In this document: piece by piece, positions 34,661-46,700 of the stretch
Numbering within the stretch: the stretch's first letter is position 1
Layout of the letters: the number at the start of each line of letters is the position of its first letter
NCBI GenBank assembly: GCA_002633005.1
Contig: NMRA01000175.1
Span: 594,734-658,733 of the forward strand
Source: Phoronis australis
Taxonomy: Eukaryota; Phoronida; Phoronidae
Direction of reading: 5' to 3'
Length of the DNA: 64,000 nt
Notes under the pieces: model-generated
The model's database searches: none
Told to the model about the DNA's origin: nothing
What the model saw: the letters and a program-made list of their open reading frames with translations, nothing else
Made by a program: the position numbers and the translations under genes

Positions 34661-36180
34661 TATGCACCCACTGGCAGGTGGTCGCATATTGTTGCCGCTT
34701 TTTCTGTGTGTCCGGTTGTCTGGGTGTCCGCTCTAAAGACTCCTTGTTGGATTTTGATGAATATAGTAGCAAAAGAGTGTAAAGCATCACTAGAAGAACG
34801 GTTCATGCCTCTTTTCAATCTGTCCCGTCACCGAGTAGGCATGGCTTTTTTGGAAGAGGGTTTCGGATGATATCTAACGGATTGACAGATTTAAATGAAA
34901 CTTGGTACAATGGTATGGGATATCAATGGGCCAGCATCATTAAAACTTCAGGTGGATTTGACTGCTTCAGCACTTGCTAGTGGCCATTTTGTTCTTGACA
35001 AGGGGCTTTTCAAGTGTAGTTTTGGGCGGAAGAGCATTATGGATGATATCTAAAGAAACAATTGTTGGATTTCATTGAATCTTAACACAGAGGTATATTA
35101 TGAGATTGCGCTGGCACCATTTGATTTTTGGGCAAATTTGACAACTGCAGCGCTTCCTAGTGGCCATTTTATGTGAGAGCATTTCTGGATGATATGTAGA
35201 GAACCGAGTGAAGGATTTCAATAAAAGTTGATACAGAGGTATATGATATAAATGTGTGAGCACTGTCTATTAAATAATTAGACGGATGGATTTGACCATT
35301 GCAGCACCTCCTAGTGTCCTAGTGGCCATTTTGTTCTCGTCAATGGGGCTTTTTGAGTGTTGTTTGTGGGAAGAGTGTTTCTGGATGATATCACGAGAAC
35401 CGACTGACGGATTTCGATAAAACTTGACACACGGGCATGCGATGTCAATGTGCCAGCACCATTTAACTTTCAGATGAATTCAACCACTGCAGCACCTTCT
35501 AGTGGCTATTTTGGGAGAAGAACATTTCGGGATGATATCTTTTGAACCGATTGATGAATTTTAATGAAACTTGATACATAGATATGTGATGTCATTGTGC
35601 CATGACCAATAAATTTTCGGACCGATTTGACTACTGCAGCATCTTTTAGTGGCAATGTTGTTCTCAAGGGGTTTTCATGTGTTGTGTGGGGTAATAGCAA
35701 TTCTGGATATCTAAAAACACGATTAACTGTTGTTAAGGAAACTTGACACAGACATATGTGATGTTAATTCGCTGGACCCTTCGCTTCTGGGGAGCCATTT
35801 GCCCTCTGCAGTATCGGGACACGGTGCTTTTTCAGTTAGTGTTGTTTGGGGGAAGAGTATTTTTGGATGGTATCTAGAGAACCGATTGACGGATTTCAAT
35901 GAAACTTACAACAGTTGTTTCAGTATATGAGGACCATTTGGCAGCACCATTTTATTCTCGACAAAGGACTTTTCAATTTGAAGTAGTTTAGGGGAAGACA
36001 GCTTCCGGATTATTTCTAGAGAACTGATTTTGAGATTTCAACGAAACTTGACCCAGAGGTATATGATGACGATGTGCCAGCACCATGATTTTTGGGCTGA
36101 TTCGACTACTGCAGCTCTTCCCAGTGGCTCTTAGAAACATAACTTATGCGATGCACCGTGGGTGCATGTCAATGCCCCAG
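34661..36180 (+). mobile_element. Modular Helitron-like element, diverged subfamily copy C
   Basis: The 5' module reads TATGCACCCACTGGCAGGTG then GTCGCATATTGTTGCCG. Core units of about 175 bases each contain GATTTCAATGAAACTTGA-like, TGTGCCAGCACCATTT-like and TAGTGGCCATTTTGTT-like segments (boxes near 34,977, 35,157, 35,324, 35,500 and 35,649). The 3' module retains TTATGCGATGCACCGTGGGT and GCATGTCAATGC, a decayed form of the hairpin end seen at 6,557 and 13,507. Units are longer and more diverged than in copies A and B, but the order of modules is the same. No protein gene. Confidence 0.65.
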
Positions 36181-36830
36181 GGATTTCTTGCCTTCAAAAA
36201 AGTTAAGAGATTTCTTGCCTTCAAAAGAGTTTGTGTAATGCTATTGCTCAAGACTGATTGTAGTGGGTTGTCCCGATTAGGTGCATTATATTCAGGCACA
36301 GAAAGCAATATGGCTGATAGCTGGTTGGTGTTCCCTTCCCACACACTAGATGGAGTTGCAATATCCTGGGCTTTTTGTGGTTTTGATGAAATGTAGTTCA
36401 CTACATCATTTGTTGTTATTAACTTATTTGTTATACTGTTTGTTTCTCAGTCCTTTTGTTGATAATAAAAAGAAACATCACTGTATTTTATAGGATTTAT
36501 TCTAAGGCTTCTCCCATTTTGGTTGGAGCTGTACGTATGTTGCATTGTATGATGTTGGTAAGAATCAACAGTTGTCATAACACCTAGTATCATTTTTATA
36601 TTTTTACTCCTAATTAGGATTTGATGCAGTGTATAGTAGGCTCACACACAATCCTGATTTATTTGCTGTGATATCTTGTAACGAGGATGCATTACCCGAG
36701 GACACAAGCAGGTTGACGTTCTTTAGGACGCACGTTTCGCTGCTGTTCGTTTCGGTTTTGTGTTGGTTAAAAGATGATTGAAGGCATTTGTAAAAGTGGG
36801 ATTTATAGTGTCTGTCCTGTGGCCCGTTTC

Positions 36831-37482
36831 ATGAAAATTACGACCAAAAACTTGTGTACGTTTAGACCACTGAAAATCTGGCTAAGTTAAGAACAGAAGA
36901 TGAAAATTCAGAAAGACTATTTTAAGGATGTAAAGGTGGTTTTTGGTATTCGGTCTTAACTTAAACAGAAATTAAGTCAGGTTTTGACGTAGGTGAGCAT
37001 ACAAGCTACACTTTCACCACCTGCTGCAAATTCACAAAAACAGGCGGCGTGTGAAATACAGTTGTTTCAAGAATAATCATAGCCTTGGACTGATAATTGA
37101 TTCAGAAGATTTATTTAATATTAAGGATACAAAAGGGATCATGTTTGCATACAAAAACCCTAGTATGACGAAAATATTTCTCGTGCAAGTAAGCCGCCCG
37201 AGTCCACATCACTTTGTCAGTTCTCAAATCGAAAGCAGACGATCTTCAATTTGACATTATTCATCAGTGTGAAAAATATCAACAAAATTTGTTCAACAGT
37301 TTACAGTGGTGATAGTCATAAAGTTTGGTCATTTAGGCTAGAAGTCAGTAGCAGGCCAACTTTTGGTCTTAGTTTAAACAAATTTCGGTCTAAATTTTAG
37401 TCTTAAGAAATTTCTTGTTACGGAGCTAAGACATTTTGATCTAAAGTTGGCCTGATTTCGGTCAAAAAGTTGAATCGGGCCC
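36831..37482. mobile_element. TIR element with GGGCCC-type ends
   Basis: The left end GGCCCGTTTCATGAAAATTA and the right end, reverse complemented (GGGCCCGATTCAACTTTTTG), share an inverted tip, then ACC-AAA-type sequence. The interior contains AAGTCAGGTTTTGAC-like blocks repeated in both directions. It is about 650 bases and non-coding, and resembles the shorter element at 16,150-16,318 at its ends. Confidence 0.5.
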
Positions 37483-37572
37483 CTGGGCTTTTAGTGAAAG
37501 CATGACGTTACCGAGCTTAGTTAGTAACCAACCATCTTAAATATCATTAACAAATAATTGAAACATAAAACT

Positions 37573-37578
37573 TTATTC
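37573..37578 (-). terminator. Candidate ARMH1 polyadenylation signal
   Basis: TTTATT on the plus strand is AATAAA on the minus strand, about 190 bases beyond the proposed ARMH1 stop codon at 37,765-37,767. This supports the placement of the short terminal exon. Confidence 0.5.
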
Positions 37579-37764
37579 ACAAACATTTTTACAAAATAAC
37601 TATTTTAACAGAATAAAATAATCAGTAATTATGTAACATTTAGGATAATTTACAAAATTTTATAAATGATCATTTATAGTACACAAAGAAACTTGAGCCA
37701 GAAATTTAGTTACAGTATATTCAACCTTGTGAAGCACTGAACCATCTTGGCTGAAGTCTAGTCT

Positions 37765-40700
37765 TCACTCCAGAGTGTCTGTCACTAAAATGAGAAAAAT
37801 ATTTGTCAATGAATTCAATCCATCGTGATCTAATCAAACTGGGACAACACAAATATGTAAAAAAGCTTAAAGCTGCTTTTCAAGAACTACAAAAATACAA
37901 CTCAAGTTTTGTCTTAGTAAAAATGGGTTGTGTTTATGTCTTGGTTATCTCCTGCCATCACTTAATATTGGCTACTGAATAAATAGCTCTTGAAAAGTTG
38001 GCAACTCCACTTAAAAGTGAAGGAAAACAATCTATGAAAAGCTATCTCTAACATGCCCAAACATTCCAAGATATCAAATTAGTAACAAGACTACAGTATC
38101 CTATTTTTTGGCTGGATTAATGCAATTTAATGATTCCACAAGTTCAAGAAACTGGCACAGACTTAGATTTTACAGGACTTCATACCAACCCATATGCATT
38201 TTTCCTGTCCACAGTTTTAACAATCAAATGCTTAAATACTTATAAAGCCATTCTACAACATTACCAGTCATAGATTATTAGTTTAAAATATGCACAGCTC
38301 ACACTCTTGCAAAAGTTGATGTTGGACTCTCAACAGCCCATGAGAACAGTATACTCATAACACTAGTGCACCCTGGTGGTACTGTTTATATCTGGTTAAT
38401 TAAACCTGAAAATACAAGCTTGCAGTTTGAGAACAAGTTAGAATATACCTCGAACAAAAAATAATAAAAGTGTATCTTATCAAATCCCGACGGTGCAAAA
38501 TGTCCCTCAGTTACTAAATACAATAGGTCGCCAATGCCTTTACAAAGAATCTAGTAATTAAATGAAATAATTTATGGTACCACCAGGAATGAGTATGCAA
38601 GAGGAGGTATGCATCTTTTAAGCTATAACCAAAGCTGTAGACGGACATTAAATGTGAGGTTTTACAATTCACATCAGGCATTATTACTGCTTTCACACTG
38701 TCCTGATGCAGTCACAGAAAGTTTGTTCAGTAAAGACGCTCGTATTTTAAAGCTCAACAGATGCTTCATTTGAGAAAAACTTGCACCTCTTCGAGCCTTG
38801 TTCAGAAGTTTGCTGGTGTTAATGAGATTCAAGGGAAGTAAATTGATTTTTTTTGAAAATCACAAGACACTGTGTCACACAAAAGTAGAAGCAGAATTTC
38901 ATTTTTTAAAAATCCTCAATCAAAGATAAAATTATAATTAAAAAATTATTGGTAGAAGTATGTTTCAAAGTGTTTAGCAGTTAAAACAATGCTTTGTCAA
39001 ATTTTGACCATTAGGAACACAGCTATAGTTAGATTACAAAAAACAAACTCGGATAATTTTTGCAAATATTTTACTTTTGACTCTGCTGCTGTACAAATAC
39101 CTAAAACGAGCACAAAATGGCATCATAGTCTCAGTGTAAAGGGCATGGACTGAGTACATTTCATTTCACTTAAAACCAGGGCTCATAGAATCTCCAAACT
39201 TGAACTTAAAGACCAAACTGTTTTTGAATTTTTTCCATTCTACTAACAGTGCAAACTTCAGATAAGTGTTAATAATTGCATACTCCAGTTCAACCTCAAG
39301 ATTAAGTTCAGATTTGAAATTGGGTCATCAAGTGCAAACAAGGACTAGGTATCCATCCATATAAGCAATATGTACTCAAGCACAGAATGAAAAACACTTA
39401 TCTTCAGTCCATACTAAAGTAGAATGGAAGATGTTAAACAAATGTGGAGTGCTGTTTGGGTTCAGAGATAAGAGCCTGGATCTGTTGGGCACAGAAGTGT
39501 GAAAGCAGCAATATGCAAATAATGCAGTCTTGTGGTACACAGTGTCACACTTACACAACAGACAGGTGAATACAACCACCTAAACACAAGTTTGCACTTT
39601 TGTTGTATTAAGGTGCATGTTGAATGCTATGCATACATAAAAATAGAGCCAGCAATGACTGTTGATAATGGTGATTATGATACCAGTAACAATGATGATA
39701 CAGGTGGTGATGGTGTTATATGATTGTGGTGACGACGACAACAAAAACAACGATGACAGTGTTGCATGAAGATGATGACGATGACAATAATGGAGGTGAT
39801 GATGATTATGATAAAGCTGGACAATGATCCACTGAGCCAACATAATGTAAGCTTGAAGTATTTAGTTGTGTGCAAGTCTTTCCTGATCCATTACATTCTG
39901 CCACATGAATGAAATTTCATAGAACTAATCATAAGTAATTAAAGTTAGCCCTGTATGATGATAAAGATTTTGGCAATTTAGTATTATTAAGCGATCATCT
40001 CCAATATTAAACCAAAATGGTACATTGCATGATGTAACTGGGCTCCGTATAGCTTCCAGAAACCAGATAGTGAACAGTATGATTTAAGTGACTGGAACAG
40101 CAAACAAATATCTTGGACAGCAGCTCAACAACAATAAGCCAAGCACTCAACAACAGCGATCATGTCTTACAAGCACCTTTTTAGTGACTTCCACATAATT
40201 ACCTAAAAGCGTTATCGGTATGGAAGGTTAAAACTGACAGTGTAAACTCTCAAGCAACTCTTCATATTTAGAGGTATTTCAGTGACACTCCCAGTCGTAA
40301 TCACATGAAAAGCATTGTAAGTAATGGGAAGACAAGACGATCACATATGGACTGTACAGCCATTTACAATTCAATCGGAGCTGAAAATTGTGACTGCTCA
40401 ATTTTTGACAACTATGTATTAGGTCCACAGCTAAATTTAATGCAGTACAAACAATAAAATCCCATTTTCAGCAAGTCTGAATTTTTTCCAAACAAATTTA
40501 AACAGGCATCAAAGTACATGAGGGAAAGTTCTCTCCGTATAACAGTGCAACAGCAACAATAGATCCAATATTTCGTCTGTAGAAGCATTCTCAGAAGCAA
40601 TTGTAGGGCATAATTGTTATGAAATAAAGGCAATTAAATATGCAATTTGGACAAAACCAGTAAGCTTTAATTTTCGAGCAGTGAAAAACTTTGAGAAATT

Positions 40701-43700
40701 TAAAGGAGAAAGGGCATCTAAGCACAGAATGATTTAAGCATTAAATAAGCAAAGCAAGTTATTTTTCAGTCAATGGCTATCGACAGAAAACCAATCACGG
40801 CTTAATCTTGACAATGATCCGTTAACAGCAAACAACGTAAGACACTTCAGTACTGTCTGTTGGAAAAAGTTAATGGGAGCGGGGGAAACCAGTGTCACAC
40901 TGAAATATTAGTTAAGTCGACAGAGCCCTCTGTTGGCAACTCTGAATACCTCAGCTTAGTCTTCATTTGTTTGGGGTAGAGCTGAAAGTTTCACATTCAA
41001 AACAGTTCAATTCCAGAATATCAACTGGATGGGCCAACCTGTCATTTCTATGTTCTCTTATTCATATGTTATACTTGTCAAATTGTAGTCATGGTTATAA
41101 AATTATCAACTAGCTATATGTACTAAGTAAGAAGAAGTATAAGTCAAACCTGTAGTTATTTTGCTTACTATAGGAAACAAGTGAATAATTTGTTTGTGGG
41201 ATCGTCAGTACTACTCAAAATATTTGCTACAAAGGTTCAGGTGCACAATGAAATCATATGAACGATGTGACTATGAATTATGTCGTGACTATCATAGATC
41301 TTGCACATTCTCATGAGAACACCGAGGGGTCAAACCATTGTCTCTTTCTATGACCTGACAGACGGAATAATAAATAATCTTTTCTCAATCAAATGAATGT
41401 TGAAACTGCAAATCCAAGGTATACCTGTCTCAAGTCTAAAAGCCCAAAACATAGTGGGCAAACTTAATACGAACTAATTGACTGATAAAGGCCGTACTAA
41501 AAGTCACAAAGGCACATTAACCTTTTAGTTAATACCATGGGATTTGTAAGCCGTAGAATACCTACTGGTGGCTATTCACAGAGAATGTGCAAGAGACTAA
41601 ATTATTCAACCAATCCCTGGCTAATGTGCAATTATGGAACACTTTTATTTACTTCACTCAAGACCATAGTCGCCTGGGTCAATTTTCTTTGCTTCAACTG
41701 TTGAATAATGTTAAACATGAACAATGTTTGAAATAAACACCACATACATTAAACCCAGAGAAAATTGAACTGTGATACAGTTTAAACTGACCTAAAACAT
41801 AAGATGCCATTGTAATCCCAAATATTTTCATAATCAAGAATATACAATTCAATGATATGTAGCTCACACAATCAGACACTCTTAGTCTCCTTTCTTCTGA
41901 TGTGCAGGAATGAAGTAACAAACCAAGAGACATAACAAAAAGTCTACTTGTATATTTAACGAAGTTTGTGTAAACGAAGGGCTACTACCGAATATAGTAA
42001 AAAAATGCAACTTACTGTAACAGATTGGAGCAATTAACAACAGGTTAAGTTCAAATAGTCTTCAAATTTTATTCCAAAAATAGTTTAAAAAATAAAATAC
42101 ATTAAATTTCTGACAACAAAAAGCTTTTTTTGCTAAAGGATTAGGCACAACATGTTTTATAAAAAAACGATATCCCTTTGGTAATTAAAACGGCAACAGT
42201 CATTCCAGTTTCATCTGATAGTGAAATAGATGTCAATATGTGATACTTACATCCTGGAATGTTGACTTTGTTGGATACCAGCACATCGGCCTCCACAGAG
42301 GTCATATTGACATAAAGTCCTTCCGCGTTATTCTGAAACACAACATCAAGGTAGCATTTATGCAACTGCAGCAAAAACAATGAAATGTCTAACAGCATAT
42401 AGCATTAGATGCCAAAAAGAATCGCACAATCAACCATTTGCATATAGACAAATATAAATAGTTTTTTTAATTGAATCAGAATAGTCAAAATATTTACAGA
42501 ATGGCAAAAAAGAGATTTCTTTGCAACAAGAAGACCAGAAATACAAACCATGTAGTACAATATTGTGGAGGAGACTGCTTCATCCAACTTTAATCATGGT
42601 TTGCAGTTTCAGGTATTTAGTCTACCACTGACAAGGTTTTCCCTCCAATGTCAATGGATTACCCATCCTCTCCCATTGCCATCACCTACCGTAGTGTACA
42701 TGGCATAAAAATCACCCGAATCCTGTAGATCCTATGAATTCTTTCCCTCCAGCTAAATGGGAAAGACCCATAAAGAGATTTTTTCCTAAAGCACAAAACT
42801 GAAATTCATGTCGTAGATTTTTTCTTTTCAATGCCACATTTTCCACAGGGAAGTGAGTCATAATTGCAAGTTTTACAAAGCAGACAATAGACCAAAGTTG
42901 GTCTTACCATGAATGAGTCATACAGCGCCTCTCCCAGTGCTTCTCTCACGTGATCATCAACTATGGGGAATGTACGGCAGAGATACTAAAATGAAACGCA
43001 GAGTTTATGACGTGTATGTCGGAATGTGAACAAAGAATGAAATGAATAAAAAAAGAAAAAATGATTCATAATGAACTTAAGGCAACTATAAGCCCGAGTT
43101 TCATCCAAGAAGGAAATTTTTGATTTAGTAAACTATTGCTACTTGTTCCTTACTCAACTGAGGAGTGATTTTTGGGTTTGCAGAGAACTGGAAATTTTTA
43201 CTTATTGAGACCATGCTCGGCGGAGAAGAGACGCAATGAAAAGCCAAATTTTAGGGCTATATCTAGAGTAATAATGACTTGTCTATTCATTCAAAGTCCT
43301 GAAATCATCAAATCTTCAATTTGACTAAGGAACACTTTGAGACTAATTTCACAACATTAAGAAGTTTAAAACAAAGAAGATTTTTGTGATAGAGGGCTGG
43401 TTCACAATGCTCCTAAGAACGCTTAAAAATTCTGCAAAATTTTTAGATTTCATGATCTCATATTCTCTGTGTGACTTCGACCTATGACCCCACTCACCTC
43501 CACCGTAATACAAGCTTGTCTCTGACTGTCAGCGTAGTCCTGGTTACCCATAGTGTACAGCAAGTTATAGACAACTCGGTTCTGGATCAGCTTCTCAGCG
43601 AGTTCAGTTGACTCTCTTGACAATATCCTGTAATAACACTAAACAGTTAAGTGAAGGAGATATTGACACCAAATATGCTTCATACAAGACAAGCTAATGT

Positions 43701-46700
43701 TTTATGTGAGGGGAACTACATAACCATGGGATAGAGTTGAGGTCTGTTAACCTGAAGAAGAGAGGAAATCCCAAGATCTGACAATACTATTATGAGCTGG
43801 CAATAAACCCACGCTTCCTGTCAAAAACCAACTTTTGATTTAGGCCACTTACTGTTAGGAAATTGATATTGTCTTGTTTGTTAACCAGTTTAGAAGGGGT
43901 TTCTGGCCTCAGGAAGAACTGATATGTCATTATATTTATGGGACAAACTCATGATGTGACCTAATATTTTATAAGTTTGGTGTAAAGTAATGATAAACTG
44001 ACAGTTCTTTCCAAGCTCAGGTATCACACTAAGAACAGCAATTTGAGACCAATTTCATAAAAGTTACTCACTAACTAAGGGACCTGAACTAGAACTTGTT
44101 TTTTGACAGAAAGCATAGGTTTAATGCCACTTTTCATGATTGATTTGCATTAAAAAGTTTTTTGATACTGAGTAGGATGCATCTATAATCTGGTGCAATA
44201 ACATTGTGAAGTTGGAGTAACTGAGAAGCTTAATATGTGACTATTCAGTAAAACTTGCATTCAACAGAGAAAGGCAAAATCCATCTTCTGTGAGGGACTA
44301 AGAGCGAAAACCAGTACACCCCTTCCCTGTACCACTGGAATTTGTGTGTTGTAAGCCAAAATGGAACAAATTTTACAACTCATTTGAACGTGAGATGGAA
44401 CCTCTCCCAGAGATGAGAGTACATAGCCTCTTACCCGACAGTTTTAGCAGCTGCTGCCTGCTGTACAAAAACTGGTAATGGAGCACCGATCTTTGGTACA
44501 TCAGGGTCTGAAATTAAATCATCAAGGTTCACAATTCTGTGTTTAGCTGAAGACAAGTATAAACTGATAGCGGCACTGGAGGTCCAGACAACAAACCTCA
44601 ATATTCAATAATTTCGAATTATGTTTCAGCACAAAATTAATTCACACAGTTTATGGCATCTTCAGTTTGTACTGGATAGTTTGAAGAGGTATCAAAACAA
44701 AAAGAAAACTGAGTGGCTACCAAACATTTTTGACTAGAATATTACCATCCAGAATCTCAGGTTTTTTAATCATGTCTTCTTTCGCAGGTCGCAGAAGTCG
44801 CACCAGGCCTTTCAGAATTTCATCTTGTATTGGATATTTCATCAAGTCTTTGATGAGCTCAATAGCTGAAAAATTAATTTTAATTACATGACTGTCTTCA
44901 ACTACAATTATCACAAGTGGATTAAATTAAGCAACTAATGAGTGGACATGCATAATAACTAAATATCTACACAATTACAAGCCACATAATTGTGAATGTA
45001 GAAGGCGTGCAGAAATTATATTTAGGATAAAAGTTAAGTAAATTCTCATTGTGTTTTCATTTTAAGCAACTTTGCTATTTTTTCTTAAAAATCCCAAAGG
45101 TTTTACTTGGTTTTATGTAAAAGGAAAACTTTAAAAACAACTATCATTTTGGAGAAATACTTTCATGTAAATCTGATCAACCACTTATGAGATGCGATAT
45201 TCTGAAATAGACTGACATTTTCCTAGGGTTACACATAACCTTAATTCGATTTTGCATGTTATTCTAAAAAAATACAAGAAAATAGAACAAAACCCACCTT
45301 CAAACTGTACTTCCAGATGCAATGTTCTCAGAAGGTTCAATAATGGCTCAACAATGGTAGGATTCACTTGACCAACAATAGGCTGAAATGGAACCATATT
45401 AACCAACTAGTAAGCTGTTGGAGTTGCGGAATTAAGACAGAGTGATTGGCATTATTATACGACAGTCCAGTTAGAAGCCATGGCTTAATCTTTTCTCCTT
45501 GCCAACAGGATACACATTGCTTGTCATGGCCATCTCACTAAACACTTTAAGAATGTACTTATTACCTTGTAACATCTGAGATAATAGCTTTTATCAGTTT
45601 AATAAAATCTGTAATTTCATGTTCAAGACATTTAATCAGCTTGACAGGTAGGTGACAACATGTTCACTGAATGTAACATCTACTTGTTTTTAGCACAGAA
45701 ATTTTTCATTACCATCTGAAAACTACAAATACATACTATAGTAAATTTTGAACAACCACATTAAGAATCCGAAACTTTCACGAGTGTCACAAACATGAGG
45801 TGTTGACTGCCAAGCTTTTCAGAATATGATATTGACAAGTGGCAGTTAATACAAACCTGTACAACTCGAAGGCTCTGTGCTGCCATCTGCTGGGCTTTAG
45901 GAGAAGTAGCGGGAAGGAGTGCAATCAGACCTTTGTAAACTTGAACTTCGAACTTTGGGTTTCCTTGAGCTAAAGCTAGGAGCAAGACTTTGGCTTGTTC
46001 TTGGGTCTCCTCAGATTTAGATTTTGCTAGACACTCGGCAATGGCACGAATACCTAAACAGACACATTGGGATATAATCTCATTAGCAGTGAATGCAATG
46101 AACGCAAAGAGTGACATAATACCTTCCAAATAGCATTAAAATGATAGTGAATCTAAAATAAGATATAATTGGCAATGTAAGAATTCAAGAAATACATTAA
46201 ATGATTAGGAAACTTGAACTAATCAACTGTAAGCTGAATCCTGTTTTGACAGAATAATTTGTACAAGACTAAAAACCAGGTTTTAAAACATCAGGGATCA
46301 CCAAGTTCAAAACTGTCGGTGATTAATTCCATCAGTGTTTACCCATGCATGCATGCATTATGGACTACACCAAGTATAGTACGCTGGTGGTGCAGTTGTA
46401 CATAACCATACCCGCTAGGCTGAGGGCAACAGGTGTCACTCAGATACAGGTTTGGATCCAAGATCAAGGTCAAAGCGAGACCTGGCAAGTGACTGGCAAA
46501 GGGGTGCATTTCACATTAGTTACCTTCATTACAGCCATATACATACAGTGTAGGAGGCTTATCTATGGGTGTCCAGATGCCCTGGAAATATGCCTCGGTA
46601 TGATTTTCATAAACTTCAGCATTAATAAATTGTGTGACAGTCAATTACCATAGCTTTCACAGATCAGCTCTTTATATTTCCTGCCAGCCTCTGCAACACA

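Noticed and set aside
39532-39875. Acidic and His/Ile-rich ORFs
   Set aside because: Composition artefacts of a GAT-rich low-complexity tract within an ARMH1 intron.
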